64,000 nucleotides of DNA from Lasiodiplodia sp. COLG20 (Eukaryota; Ascomycota; Dothideomycetes; Botryosphaeriales; Botryosphaeriaceae). Below, one piece after another: positions 36,269-49,300 of the stretch. The notes beneath the pieces were generated by a model. The model made no database searches. It worked only from the letters and a program-made list of their open reading frames with translations, and was not told where the DNA came from. Location of the stretch: contig VNWV01000006.1 of NCBI GenBank assembly GCA_009801085.1, positions 1,364,001 through 1,428,000 on the forward strand. Direction: 5' to 3'. The position numbers and the translations under genes were made by a program. Position 1 is the stretch's first letter. Every line of letters starts with the position of its first letter.

Positions 36269-39200
36269 ACAAGTGCGGCGCTGGGAGCGGGTGAGTGGGT
36301 GAGAGGCGGATAACCGTGGGGTCCATTCCTTTTTCTTTTCCATTTCTTGTTCATTTTATCGGGAACTTCTGACAAATTGTGGCAGCGATGCCTTCCGATG
36401 GAGGGCATTCTCCGTGTGCTAATTTGGTCGCTATACGCTGTCAACTTTTGTATGGAGTCTATGTTGCCATAGTACGCATTATTCGTAACAAATAAATGAG
36501 TCTTGTTAGGCTTACCTTTATTGAGTATTTTCAAGACTTGCGAGGAGATTGACGACTTAATTCTTGTAGATTTTAGAACCTGAGAGCTGATGGTCAAGAG
36601 AAGTGCGCTTCTGGAACTTTTGTCGTGTGCCAAGGCGGCCCGGCCTGTCCAGATTTTGAGGTAGTCGTACTCATCTCAATCAAGGACCGAGAGTGGGGCT
36701 GAGAAGTTGCCAGCTGACATGATACAGGGAGACGGCTTCCAATCGCATCGTAAAGTGTTGATGTTGTCTATTGGACAAATAAGTTTACAAAACAAGTTTC
36801 AACTTAAACGACATCAGAGTGTCTCGAAGATTGAAGACACGCTAAATAGATCAAGGAAACAACGTCTGGCTTCGAGAGTGCGGCATTGGTGCTGAGAGCA
36901 TAGCTGATCATGGGCTAAGGTCTTGTACGGGAACTTCAACTTGAACACACGCTTCCGAAATCCGTGCGAGGAGTTGGTGTATGGTTTGGTTGAAAAGAGC
37001 GAAATGCACGTCCTTCTGGAGAACCTATGGCGAGAGCGTGAAAGAGACGATCGTAGGTCTCTCTGGAAAAGAACAGAAGCGAGGCCTCGGAAGAAAGTTT
37101 TACGAGAATACGGCCAGAATGAGGCTGATAGCGTGGGACTTGTTAGCGCAGAGGGACGTCGTCGTCGATGATCCGGCAAAGATATAACCCGAGTTCCCGT
37201 ATGAGACTTCGGCTAATTGATGATAGAGGTGAAGACTCCGGATGTCCTTCATCTTTGTGGAACACCTACTGTGAATGAAGAAATTCTCATGACGAAGGAG
37301 TACGGAGGTAGTCTAGAATGGCAAGGTGAAAGAAAATCAATGACTGCGTTAGCCGACATTGGTGTAACGTCTAATGCCTGAAGGCTGAGGCAGAAGGCGC
37401 GACGAAGGCCAAGAGAGTCGACATTAGCGGCTGTCGGCGCAGAGTCTCGATTGCGCAATTTGCACCGGCTGGCTCTGTCAGTGTCAATTTTCAAGTTGGC
37501 CGTTCGGCGCGGTCACGACTGGTGGAAGTCGGCGTGACAACGAAGCCTCGGCGGGCCCGCTTTCTCGTATCGCGCCGGTGGAGATGTTTGCTGGCAAGAG
37601 ACGGTAGTAGTTGAACCAGAGGATGAGGCGTCAAAAATGACCTTCGCACAGACACCGGCCCCGCTAGCCCCGCCTTCTCAGAAGCACATCACGAATCTTC
37701 TCCAGCGTTACAGCAGCGCAGACGATGATGCACGGCGAGGACAGGCGGAAGCACTGCACACGCCTAGTTGACTCGACTTTTGGGGCAGCTGCGGGAACAA
37801 TTTCCTTGTACGAGTTGCTCGGCAACGGTCGCCGCCAAGAATACGACTCGTGGGCAGGCAAAGGCTGGCTTGCAACTGCACTTGTTGGACTTTGCAGGGT
37901 GTGCACATGATGTGAGGTTGGGAGGCGCTATTGCTGATGATGGATCCGCAGGAATAGAAAGGAAAGCGGTTGGGGGGACGAGTCGGATTTTGAAAAATAT
38001 CCAGGCAAAAGCTTTACGATGGCGCTGTGGCTCTGCTTTACGAGACGATGGATTTTGCATCCTCCAGCGATTAGTAAGAGGCTGAGTAGTGCAGATTTCC
38101 TACAACGCAACCATCTAGTGGCTTGCTGACGTGGATGGTGAAGACCAACGGCTGGGGAATATGAAGATGGAGGCCGGCGGATGCACCACAGGAAGACTCG
38201 GGCTGTCTCACAAGGCTGAGGGCAAGACGGCGGATGTCGAGGTAAGCGGCGCGGCGGCTGCAGGGAGAGACGCAGATCGCAGACGTCTTGTAGAAATGAT
38301 GAATACGACGCTGGCTGGCCCCGCCGCGACGGGTAGCACGGGCGGGCGGGTGGTGGAGGACGGCGGCGCCGAGCATCAAAGTCGCATTCTCCGGCGGAAG
38401 CGTTCGCGGCCGGTGGCGGGTATCACGGAGACGGGCGTGTGGTGGGCGGCAGGGCCATTGGGCGGTGCAGGTGCGGCCGGGGCATTCCATTGGGCCGCGT
38501 CAGGGGCAGCAGCTGTCTTTTTTTAGGGCTGGCGCACCACAGCCACAGCTGCCGATAGCGTGACGGCGAGCCGCCTGAGTCTGGAACCAGGCGCCGGGGC
38601 CCACTGGCACGTTGCGAGCGCGCACAACAGCCAACGACCGCGCTGCTGATGGCGCTTGGCCGGCCCAATCGCAGGCCGCCAGAGATCCTGATCCTGTCGT
38701 CGCCGTCGCCGGCGCCGCGCGACGCTGCCCTCGCTGCTGGCACCGCCCGCCGCGCCCGTATCGCAGTCTCAGGCGCGGTCAGCAGGCATCGCGCCTGGTC
38801 GCGACCGGCAACGGCCGCAGCTCGCCATCTGCGCGCTTGGCACGATGCTTGAGAGCGATCGCAGCGCCGGCCCAGCAAATCTGCTCGAAATATAACGGCG
38901 GTCGGATCTCGACGCTCTCCCTGCACCTCAGGATTCACCGGGCCTGGACAACGCGACCGCACATCCTTCCCCTCTGCAGCAAAGTCGGCGGCCGCCCCCC
39001 TGCGTATTAAGTCCCAGGCGTCGTCCCCGTTCCGGTAAGGACGCCGCGTGGTGCAGGCGTGCGCGCCAGCTCTTGCCGAGCGGCGCCTTGAAACTGAAAC
39101 TCCCACCCCTTCAGCGCGCCTCTTCTCTGCCCTCCCCGTCCACTCTCTCCGCTCTCCGTTCCTTCCAGCAAGCGCCGACCCTTCGCGTCGTTTTTGGTCT

Positions 39201-39493
39201 CCAGCGGTCGCCTCGTTTGACCGCCTCTAACCACCACCTACTTCTCCACGTCCCTCGCTCTCGCGCTCTCTGCGCTGCCCCTTTACCGCGTTTTCGACTT
39301 CCCGACACGGCCAAGGTTGATCCTGCTCTGTCACCCGCTTTAATTCGTCCTCTGTTCTGTTCGACTTAATTCTCTCCCTCTGGGCTGTCCGCGCGGCCAC
39401 AGGCGCATCCTGTGAGCGCGTTCTGGGAGTCCAACCACTCATCTCCGCGGCGCTCTCACCGTCGCCCACCACAAACACCCCGTCGCCGCAGCC
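36269..39493. other. Gene-poor stretch upstream of the FLC-family gene
   Basis: 3.2 kb with only short open frames and no domain. The left part (36340-37500) is relatively A+T-rich and the right part (38200-39490) very GC-rich. The last 450 bp before the next start are C/T-rich and look like a promoter and leader. No transposon remnant or RNA gene was recognised. Confidence 0.5.
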
Positions 39494-41765
39494 ATGGTGC
39501 TTCCAAAGCTCCTGCTGGCTGCTGCGCTGCCGGCCGTCTCCCTGGCCGCCGACGTCATCACCACGAATGGCTTCACCACCTGTCTGACCGACGCCTCGAT
39601 TCAGATTACGAAGATGGACGTCACTTACAACCGGAACACGCAGAAGGTTGTGTTTAATGTTGCTGGCGAGAGTACCGAGGAGCAGAAGGTCATGGCATCG
39701 CTGGTAGTGTCGGCTTACGGAAAGGAAGTCTACAGCAAGACCTTCAACCCCTGCGAAGAACAAGATGACGGCAGCAACAGCACCGCTTTGTGCCCAAGTA
39801 AGTCGCGCGCCCGCTTTTCCCCTTCTCCCGTATGCTAAGACCATCCAGTCCCCAAGGGCGTCTTTGCAGCATCCGGCGAGCAGACAGTACCTGAATCGTA
39901 TGCGTCCCAAATCCCGTCGATTGCATTCACCATTCCCGATCTCGACGGAACCGCCAAGTTGGAGCTTACCCCCATCGATGGCGGTGATGACCTCGCCTGT
40001 ATCCAGTCGCAGGTCACCAACGGCAAGAGTATGACCGTGGCCGGTGTCTCGTACGTGGCGGCCGGTATCGCGGGCGCCGCGCTCCTGATGACTGGTGTTT
40101 CCGCAATGGCAAGTGCTGGTTCCGCAGCAGGTGCGGGTGCCATCAGCCCCAGCCCCAGCTTCGGCGAGGTCATGGGCTGGTTCCAAGGCATGGCCATGAA
40201 CGGAATGATGAGCGTCAAGTACCCTTCGGTTTACACCAGCTTTTCCAAGAACTTTGGCTTCAGCACCGGCCTGATTCCCTGGAGCGACATGCAAAACACC
40301 ATCGACAACTTCAGACAGAGCACGGGTGGAAACCTGACTCACGCCAGCTACGCCTACCTGAGGAATGCTACCATTGTTCACACGTCAGCCAGCAACGTGA
40401 CCAAGCGCGGCCTGGATACCGCCGCCCTTTACATCCGTGACTCGCTTACGACTAACGTCAACGGCACTGAGAGCTCGACTTCCGACGGCGACGACGACGA
40501 TGACTCCTCCTCCAAGTCGCAGGTCATGGAGTATGTCAACGGCATCAAGGGCTACGTTGAGGAGCTCTCCATTCCCCAGGCCAACACGTTCATGACCATT
40601 CTGCTTGTCTTCGCCATCGTCATCGGCGCCATCGCCGTCGGCATTCTGCTCCTCAAGGTCATCCTGGAAACCTGGGCTCTTTTCGGTTCTTTCCCCGCGA
40701 AGCTCACCAACTTCAGGAAGCGTTACTGGTGGATTCTGGCCAAGACCATCACCAACTTGATCCTTCTGCTCTACGGTATCTGGGTTCTCTACTGCATCTA
40801 CCAGTTCAGCAACGGCGACTCGTGGGCGGCCAAGGTTTTGGCCGGTGTTACGCTTGGTCTCTTCACGGCCGTCCTTGGGTTTTTTGCTTATCGCATTTGG
40901 TCCATGGCTCAGAAGTTCAAGAAGGCCGAGGGCGATGTTTCCGGTCTCTTTGAGGATAAGGAAACGTGGAGGAAGTACAGCTTGTTCTACGAGAACTACA
41001 AGAAGGGCTATTGGTGGCTTTTCGTGCCCGTCATCGTCTACTCGTTCGCCAAGGGCTGCGTCATTGCCGGATTGGACGGCCACGGCCTCGCTCAGACGGG
41101 CGCCCAGCTCGTCATCGAGGCTCTCATGCTTTGCCTTCTCCTCTGGTCCCGGCCGTACACGCTCAAGTCGAGCAACGTCATCAACTGCACCATCCAGGTC
41201 GTTCGCGTGCTTTCGGTCGTCTGCGTTCTGGTTTTCGTCGAGGAGCTCGGTATCTCGCAGACGACCAAGACGGTCACGGGCGTGGTTCTCATCGTCATGC
41301 AGTCGGTTTTGACGGGCGTTTTGGCGATTCTGATTGCCGTCAACTCGATTGTCGTGTGCTGCAAGGAGAACCCGCACCGCAAGAAGAGAAAGGAGCAGGG
41401 TAAGTTGATTTGCGCGGCATTTGCACAAAGCGAGGCGCTAACTTTTGACTTTAGAAAAACTCAACCGCGATCTCGACAACCTGACCCCTCTGGACGCTCG
41501 CAACTCGCTGCTCATGGACCCGGGCGAGTACAAGAGCCAGCGCCACTCGATCATGTCGGGGGCCAAGGGCTACGACCCGGTGCCGATGCAAGAGGGCGTG
41601 TCGAAGAAGTACCACGGGCGCAACACGTCGCACGAGAACCTGCTCGATTCAGCGGCAGGCATGGGCCAGAACGACAGGGACAGGTCCATGTCGCGCGACG
41701 GCAGGGCACCACGGTTGCCGGACATCGAGACCGGCAACGGTGGTTACAGAGGGGCAGCGTACTAA
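39494..41765 (+). CDS. FLC-family TRP-like membrane protein (flavin carrier/Pkd2-related)
   Basis: Exons 39494-39797, 39849-41399 and 41455-41765 give 721 aa. A signal peptide (LLLAAALPAVSLA) is followed by an ML-like luminal domain with conserved cysteines (TTCLTDASIQI, FNPC, LCP). The TRP-type membrane domain comes next, with about eight to nine hydrophobic helices starting near residue 180. Landmarks are NTFMTILLVFAIVIGAIAVG, the FRKRYWWILAKTITNLILL helix and the YSLFYENYKKGYWW loop. Several N-glycosylation sequons lie in the loop before helix 2. The cytosolic tail is hydrophilic and Ser/Arg-rich. Yeast Flc1-3 act in ER FAD import, calcium release and cell-wall maintenance, and fission-yeast Pkd2 is a related channel. 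The precise cargo or ion is not decidable from sequence. Confidence 0.9.
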
Positions 41766-43136
41766 ATCTGATTTCCTATTTACGCGTGCAACACTTAACG
41801 GCGGATTTGTACAGAGGCAAATTTTTCTTTTCACTTGTTTGAGCACTCAGGTTTCTTTTGTTTTTGAGAACGTTTGGCGGAGGGCGCATTTGAAAGTCGT
41901 CTGTTCTCGATTTGCTCTTTTGTTGTCGACGAAAGCCACCCGCGGGTGCCATGTGTGATATCCAGTACTCCCCCGTCCTTCCTGCACCCACGTTTCCTGC
42001 CTCGACAGCTCTGCAGCCGGGCAGAAAAAAAAATCGAATCACCTTCAAATCTCTCTACCGACCGACTACCTACACTCCTTCCTCGATCTCCTGTTTTTTC
42101 AATTCGTTTCAGTCAAAGAGACGCCGAACTTGTGTGTGTTAAGCTGGACATGGCTGGTCCAGACAGTGCTTGTTGTAATTGACTTGATAGAAGACGGGCA
42201 AAACTATTAGATTCCCCCGAATCCTGAGATGGTTCAATCAAAAGCAGCCGCCGATCTCGACGGCAAGGGGTGTCGGTCGACATAGAAAGCTTAATCGGGC
42301 CTCACAGTCACGATCCCTTTGGTCGACGGGGGGGTTCCCTTCTCGAAAGCGGATTATTCTTCTATGTGAAACCGACTCATATTGCGCGACTATTCACCCT
42401 CGCCCTTGCCATTTGGACCTATTCCTGTGCCATGTATTATCTCGGACGCGGATGCCACCGGTCGGCCTGGTTTCCCTCTTCTTCTACTTTCCCTGACGCC
42501 ACACTTGGGGTGCGTAATTTCCCACCCGCTCATTTATTACGCTGCTAGACCATATGCGGCGGGGAGTTCGGGTGGGGTGTGCGCGCCATGGGGGGCGCAC
42601 CGACGGGCTTTTGAGATGAGGCGCCCCAGGCCACGGTCCACCCCCAATCACGCATCAAGCATCATCAAGTAAATCGCACTGCGCTCGTCATCACGCTCTC
42701 CCAAGGGGTAGCCATGCTAGGGCCGTCTCCAGCTCTGTCTCCCGCGCGGAGAAGCACGCCGTCGCTCTTTTTTTTTCCTCCCTCATCTTGGTACGGTAGT
42801 GGTGAACGCCTGACGCCGGTTCGTGATTCGTTGGTGGGCAGGAGATGAGCAGCGCAGGGAAGAGGCTTGTCTTGCCGGGCGCTAGCAACCCTTCCCCCCT
42901 TCTCCGTCGCTCCTCCAATTATCTATCGTCGATGCTTCTCTGGCCGCCGAAGAAGATCTGTGTGTTCCCATTTTCTTTTTCGTTCGTTCCGTCTTCCGTG
43001 CGCGGGGCCCTGCAGGGCTGGGGGGAATGACGGAACGCATTTTCGAGGAAGATGGGAAGGCAACAACATGCTTGCTGCTGACGCACGTCGTGCAAGACGG
43101 CCGGTCTGGACCTTTTCGATTTCCTCGTCCCGCTCT

Positions 43137-43152
43137 CCCCCCCCCCCCCCCC
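43137..43152. repeat. C16 homopolymer
   Basis: A run of 16 C on the plus strand inside the gene-free region. Such runs are assembly- and slippage-prone, so the exact length is uncertain. Confidence 0.8.
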
Positions 43153-45377
43153 TTGCAACAACTCGAGCCTTCTTGCGTTCCCTCAAGATGAAATCGGCCG
43201 CTTCCGGCCCAAAAAACGGCCAGTCCAAGGGTTCTCTCGTGGCCTTAGGCACGCATGTTCCGCGGCTGGCGCCTGCGCGTACCACCACCACCACATCACG
43301 CCGCCGTCTTGCCGTAGGCTCGGGATTGTCGGCGTGGCCGGTCTGTGAGGTCGCACCGATTGGGCGAGGACCATCCTGTGCCACTATACTGCTTTTATGC
43401 ACGGGAGCACGGCACACATTATTGCAGTTCGTAGGTATTGCGACGCGCCGCTGATACGGGGGGGAACAGCAGACCATTGCACATGCATCATTACCTCCGG
43501 CGGAGTTTTGCGCAGCCGGCAATCGGTAATCGGAGATAGAGAGAGAGACAGAGAAGGAGAGAGGGCGGCGGCGCGGAGTCTTCGGAGTTTTGAAAAGTAA
43601 CGATCCAACGACGACAATAACAACAACAACAATATCACTCCGTGAAGGCTTTCATATGCACAATTTGCCACCTGTTGAGCAGCAGAGGGCTAAGCATCGA
43701 TCCAAGCACAGCAAGCACAAAAGTAATAGCAAATTGTTAGATATCGACCACGCCCCCCCCCTCGTGACCGGTCATGCTCCGAAAGCGGTACTGTTCGGCC
43801 GGCGGGTGTCTTTCTAGCCGGGATCCAGGAAGGTGCGGAGCCCTTAGGAAGGGGGTTGGTGGTGGTAGTGGTGTGTGCCGTCCGGCGGCGGCAAACGAGA
43901 GAAGCGCGCTGCTGGCGTTCGGCGTTCGGGCGGCGGCTCATCATGTCTTCGACGGCGCGGTGGCGGAGATTGGGTTGCTTTTCGAGAGGCGCAGCAACCA
44001 GTGGGTCAGGTACCCGTGCCGGCGCAGGGGCTGCAGGCGATGGAAGGATTGTGGCTGGTGTGTCGGAACCGAAGAACTGCGAACTGCTCGTGGGCATGGC
44101 CGCCCAAGATCGCCAAACTTGGCGGGAAGGAGCCAGCGATCTGGACGACTAGTTCACCTGGTTGTTTGAACCTCGCTTCGGTGCAGAGGACTCGCTTGCC
44201 ATTGCTGATGATTATTTCGCCATCGAGGCCTGTCTCTGAGCTACATGGGAGGATATAATTATTGGCCATGTATAGAGAGTACAGGCGTCCTTTCTGCTGT
44301 GATACCTTGTACTAGTGTGAAGATGATTCAGAATGTGAATTCTTCAGCGTTACCGAGGGCAAGAGAGACATTCATGACGTTGTGACCCCAGGTACCATCA
44401 TTGTCGTGCACTTGTCAAACCTGCAGAAGCATGTCAACCACTTTCTAGACCGAGGCCCAAAGGGTAGAGAGACAAGGATACTGCGGCGTGTTAGACTCCG
44501 TGCCTTACCCTCTACCCGATCATCAGGCATCCTTTAGCCGCCAAGCACTCAGGAGAACCCTTCAAAGAACAGAAAGTGACATCGTACTCGGTTGCTACGT
44601 CAATAGTTGCATGCGCGGTCTTATCGAAACGGAGATATCTCCAGCAATAGGGCCTCCAACTTGGCCAATGCTATTTTTAGCTTCCACATGGCTGCCCTCT
44701 TCGGATCAAGCACCGCTAAATCCCCCACTCTTTTCTCGTGGGGAAAGATAGGCCAACCACAGGCCGAAGACCGCGTGTATAGTGGCGTCGCAAGTAGGTG
44801 GCCTGGGAGTACGTGCAGCCAACCTCACCACCACCGCAGTACGCGTAAGTAGTAGCTACTGCGGCGCGATCATCGTCTACGTGTATCCTGCATATCAGCG
44901 GTCCCAAGGAACGATTCGTCGGGACCCGCGTTTTTCGAAACGAGCGATCAGCGCTCTTCTGCTTGATTGACATCACAAAGCACTTCTCCCGGCGGTAGCT
45001 TCCGCGGTAGAAGCCCACGACTCGTGCAACTCACCTTTCTTTTTCCGCTTTAGCATGGAATTTGATGCAAGACCCTTGGATCCTCACACACTCCCCACCA
45101 AACCCCTCCTCCCTTGCTTCATCAAGCCTCTTCCCCGCGGCACACACACCGGTAGATTCCCCTCCGGCCGAGTCCTGTATTCCCCTCGGACCTTACACGC
45201 AGCGATTGCTTCACCAATGCTGCCCGCCACGGTTCCCGCGCCGATCGACGCGGCCTGGCGCACGCACAGGCTCGCGGCGCGCAAAGGCAGCTGCTGACGC
45301 AACCCGCAAGCCACATACGTCTAAAACTAACTTAGCTGTCGGGCATGAAAACTAGTAGTAGAAAGATCACCAAGAAC

Positions 45378-45424
45378 AAAAAAAAAAAAGCCGCGGACGC
45401 ATGTAACGCAAAAAAAAAAAAAAA
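45378..45424. repeat. Paired poly-A runs (A12 and A15)
   Basis: Two A-runs, at 45378-45389 and 45410-45424, are separated by 20 bp. They might mark an old retroposed 3' end, but no target-site duplication or parent gene was found. Confidence 0.6.
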
Positions 45425-46329
45425 GCTGCTTGTCATGCAGCACAGCCACAGCCCTGGAGCAAGAAAGGATCCCCCCGCGCGGTACCTGCCTATCGTCCGT
45501 CTGAAACACACGATCTTCCGGAGACAACCGCTTCGTCGGGTACCATACCTACTTTCTCGTACGAAAGAGAAGCTGATGAGCTGGTCGGCAAACTAGGGGC
45601 GGGGATAATGGGGTCGGAAAAGGCGAAATGAGGTTGTCATGCAAAAGCTTGCGTACCGACGATCCCGTGCTTCGAAAAGGTGGGGTGGAATAAGGGAGGG
45701 TAAAAGGCCGGACATGTAGGCAAGGTAGGTAGGGCTGCTGGCTTTTTCCGTACGCACGCGAGCGAGCGGGTAGATCATGGCTGTATTGAGTACGGCCGTT
45801 GGTTCGACGACGGAGGCAGGTGGCTAATATGGAGAGGAACATGATACGATGAAGCCGCTTTGAAAGTCAGGTATTGTTGCTGCTGTGATGCCTGCAAAGT
45901 CGGTTCGCTCAGGATCAGAACAGTGAACATTGGGAGTTGAAGTTCATCTGAATGAGAGAAGCGATATATCTATAACCACATCAACAGGGTAAAAGCCTCA
46001 GCTATCCGACTTGTTGTAATTCCAAGCGAACATATCTTGTAAGTTTAAACTGTGATAGCGGCCATCACATCTCAACGTCTGCCAATATAGGGTTGTTTGA
46101 GCCTTGCGCGAATGATTTCCTATCGCTACTCTAAATGGATATCTGAAAGAATGAGATAAATCATTGTGCATCCTCTACGCGCATCCTCTGGCCCCAGTCC
46201 GAGGTTCTACCCTCTGCTTCTATGGACTGCACCCAAACCGGCCCTCTTGAAATCTCCCTGCCACTCTTCAGAAAAAAGTTCGAAGTGTGGCCCACCCACC
46301 GCTGCGACATTGAAGCTTTTCTGAACCAC

Positions 46330-49300
46330 TCAATCCTCTTGCGTTAGATCGATCACCACAGCAACTCGATCCTGACGTCGCAATCGTTCAGCATCCTTAA
46401 CGCTGACTGGGGTAGCGTTCTCGCTCCCAGCATCCGATGCAGCAGCAGTTGAAGGTTGGTATTCCCGGGGATTCGCGAGCCAGGCCTCTTGCAGCGCTGC
46501 ACCGAGGGCCAGGGCGGTTGATCGTGAAACGCTGTTCCCAATGATTTTCCACTGCTCTGCTGGCGAGCCTATAATTACATCGCTTTCCAGAAATCCTTGG
46601 GCTCGTCGAGCTTCTCGAATGCTTAGCACTCGATGCTGCTGCCAATGTAGTACTCGACCATTGATGGCGCAGGCGGCCGCAGGCGCAGTCGTGATTGTGG
46701 ACGTCAGCCCGTCTTGAGGAACTCGCGACCAGGACCTGCTTTTAGGTTTCTTTCGCAGCATCCCGCTCCCTTGTAGAAACTTCTCGGCTAGGGCTTGTGG
46801 CATCACACCTGCCTGGATCGCGCTCATTGCGCTTTGTACAGGCGGAAAAATTGGGATGTGGCGAATCATTTCTCTTGTCCATCCCGCTTCAGTGCTTACT
46901 GTGCGGTGATCTGGATGCGAGATGCAGGTCTGGATATGAGAGTCTTGGATGTTGGGGAGATCCCCCATACTTTCCTTCACCGATACGTACTGAAAAGGTG
47001 TTGGGAGAAATCGTCGTTCTCCAAACTTCTGGTCATTCGCTAAATTCGTACCCAATGACACGCTTGGGGTCCCGCGTGGGTGCGAATGAGTTAACGTCGC
47101 TGGCGGCATAGGAGCTAAACCTGGAGCTGCGATCGTAACAAAGAGCCTAGATCTTCTCTGAGGGTCTTTGAAAGACCATGCATCCAAGAGATGCTGCGAA
47201 ACTTGGTAACCCAGACCGACAAGAGCGCAAAGTAGTTGCGGGAATATGCCTAATTTCTCCTTGCCTCGATGAGCCATGGCCACCACGTTTTCGAGGATGG
47301 CATATTTCGGTCGGTAAACATCGATGTAGGCGGCCACCGAAGCTACCATGGAGATGTTGCGTAACGACGTGTCACTCGCCTTATTACGCTGTAATCCGGA
47401 AAATCCTTGGCAGGGGCTGCCGGCCGCAACGAAGTCGATACCATCAATTCTTGCAAAGTGATCGGTAAAATTTCCATCCATCACGTGTCTGAGGTAGTCG
47501 TTGACTGAGCCCCAATACACCCAGCATGGATGCTCCTTGCTGCAGTTCGACTTGTAGGTGAGGACGGCGTTTTTCGCCCAATCAATGGCATAGAGAAAAT
47601 CCACAGCCATCCCGTCCTCAATCCCACGTCCGAAATTCCCACCTCCGGCAAACAAATCCAACCCGATCATTCTCGGACGAGGCGGTGGGGTTGTCGGGTC
47701 GAGTCCTGGGTTCAATCCTGTGGGAAAAGGCTGCTGGAGATTTTTCACTTCGCCTGTTTCCGTCATATACGCAGTAATATACCAAAAATTCCCAACACCA
47801 TTACGATTGTATGGGCTGGGGATTTGATCTTGTTCTTGGTAGAAGCGGACATGACACTTGGGGCCAACAAGCTCTGGAACGACCTGGAAAAATTCTTCCG
47901 TCCAAATTAGCTCGTTAGGAGGCCTTTTGCTTTCGGAATGCATGGCACGTCGAACTAGCCGACGTGCTAAGATGGTCTGGGATTCCGTAATGTACTTTTC
48001 CACTACAACGGGATCTAACCGGTCTGAAATCTTGTCAGAGGAGTCGTACGAGTTAAGAGGTCTCCATGAAGGCTCGCCGTTTTGTTTAACGGGAAGAAGG
48101 ATGGTATCTCCAATAGCCACCTTTGCCTGAAGTTCTTGCCAAAGGGAGTCCTGGTTCCGGCATTGACAGATGAAATCTGGACCTTTAATTGTTGTGAAGC
48201 AGTGGTCCTTTGTATCAAACTTTTGTCGGATAAAGAAGTGAGGTGGAGCATTGGTAGAGTTATCTGTAGTTGCCTGGCTCAACCAAGAAACGCTCACTTT
48301 TCCCATGACATCCTTTTTCCGGAGTGGAGAATCATTGCAGTTGCAGTTCGAGGATAGGAAAAGCTCGTTCTCAAAGGGATAGACGCCGCCGGCCAGCGTT
48401 GTGGCGGATGGAGCATACAGCCAAATAACATCTAGGCGCTCTCCGTGGCAGTCCCGCCGAGTATTCTGGATGTAAGCGTACCACAGATCAGAACCGTCCT
48501 TCCAGAGTGAAGATCTTTCTGGTCGAACAGCCACATAGTCTCCAGTCTTGAGCTTATCTGTCTTGAGGAGCGGTGCAGAGCTTGTTAGCAGCTGCGCGCG
48601 CTGACCATCAGTAAATCCAAGCGAACGGCTCCGCTCCTCAGTAGCTGCTCGAACCTGGCGTCCATTTAGCTTTTTGACTTCGAAGAACTTCGTAAGCTGA
48701 GAGATGTGTTTGAAATTCTTAAAAACGTAGGGAGTCACAAGAGTTTTCCCGGATCCTGTAGTCTTTTTTAATGGGTTCTCTGCCCTTTCTTCGTCGGCAA
48801 TGTAGTTGATGTCGCCCCAAAACTGGTCTTTGTGGGTATTCTCGATCACAGACCAGCTCTCTTTCCATAAAAAGCTGGCGTAAGAGACTGCGGCCTGGCG
48901 GAAATCATTCTTCTTTTCATGTCCGCCATATTTGTCGACCCATCGTTGGAATTGTTGGCTTTCTCCATGCCGCTGGCGTGTGAATTCGTAGAAATCAGAC
49001 TTGAAGTTTTCGAGAGATATGTTTCGATTTTCAGCCAAGTAGTCCACGAAGTGTTTCGCGAAGTCCGCGATCCACAAAAATGGACCATAGTAGGGTCCAT
49101 AATCAGGGGCGGGCTTTTGTAACAGGTACCAAACATGCTTAGTCGCGGCATGAATGGACTGTATTGAAATATTGCCAGTTACCGTGGAAACGGTCGGATC
49201 GCCATAGCCTTCTATTGCAAGCGTTTCGAAGGCAACGCCTTGGATGTACCTCTCCAAGCCATTCAGGGCAATAACCCCATCCACGAGGAGAACGTCTCGC

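Larger units (their letters stand above)
41766..46329. other. 4.6-kb region without a recognisable gene between convergent genes
   Basis: Both neighbours end here (the FLC-family gene and the DIM-2-like gene), so no protein-gene promoter is needed in it. It holds a C16 run (43137-43152), a GA-rich tract (about 43533-43566), A12 (45378-45389) and A15 (45410-45424), and many CT-rich patches. The longest open frame (42923-43522 -, 199 codons) is Arg/Gly/Pro-rich and domain-free. An unannotated non-coding transcript or a heavily spliced gene is possible. Confidence 0.5.

Noticed and set aside
42923..43522. 199-codon minus-strand open frame in the gene-free region
   Set aside because: Low-complexity, includes a reading through the C16 run as poly-Gly, no domain or splice support.
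45378..45424. Retroposon poly-A tail
   Set aside because: No flanking target-site duplication or homologous coding body was recognised next to the A-runs.
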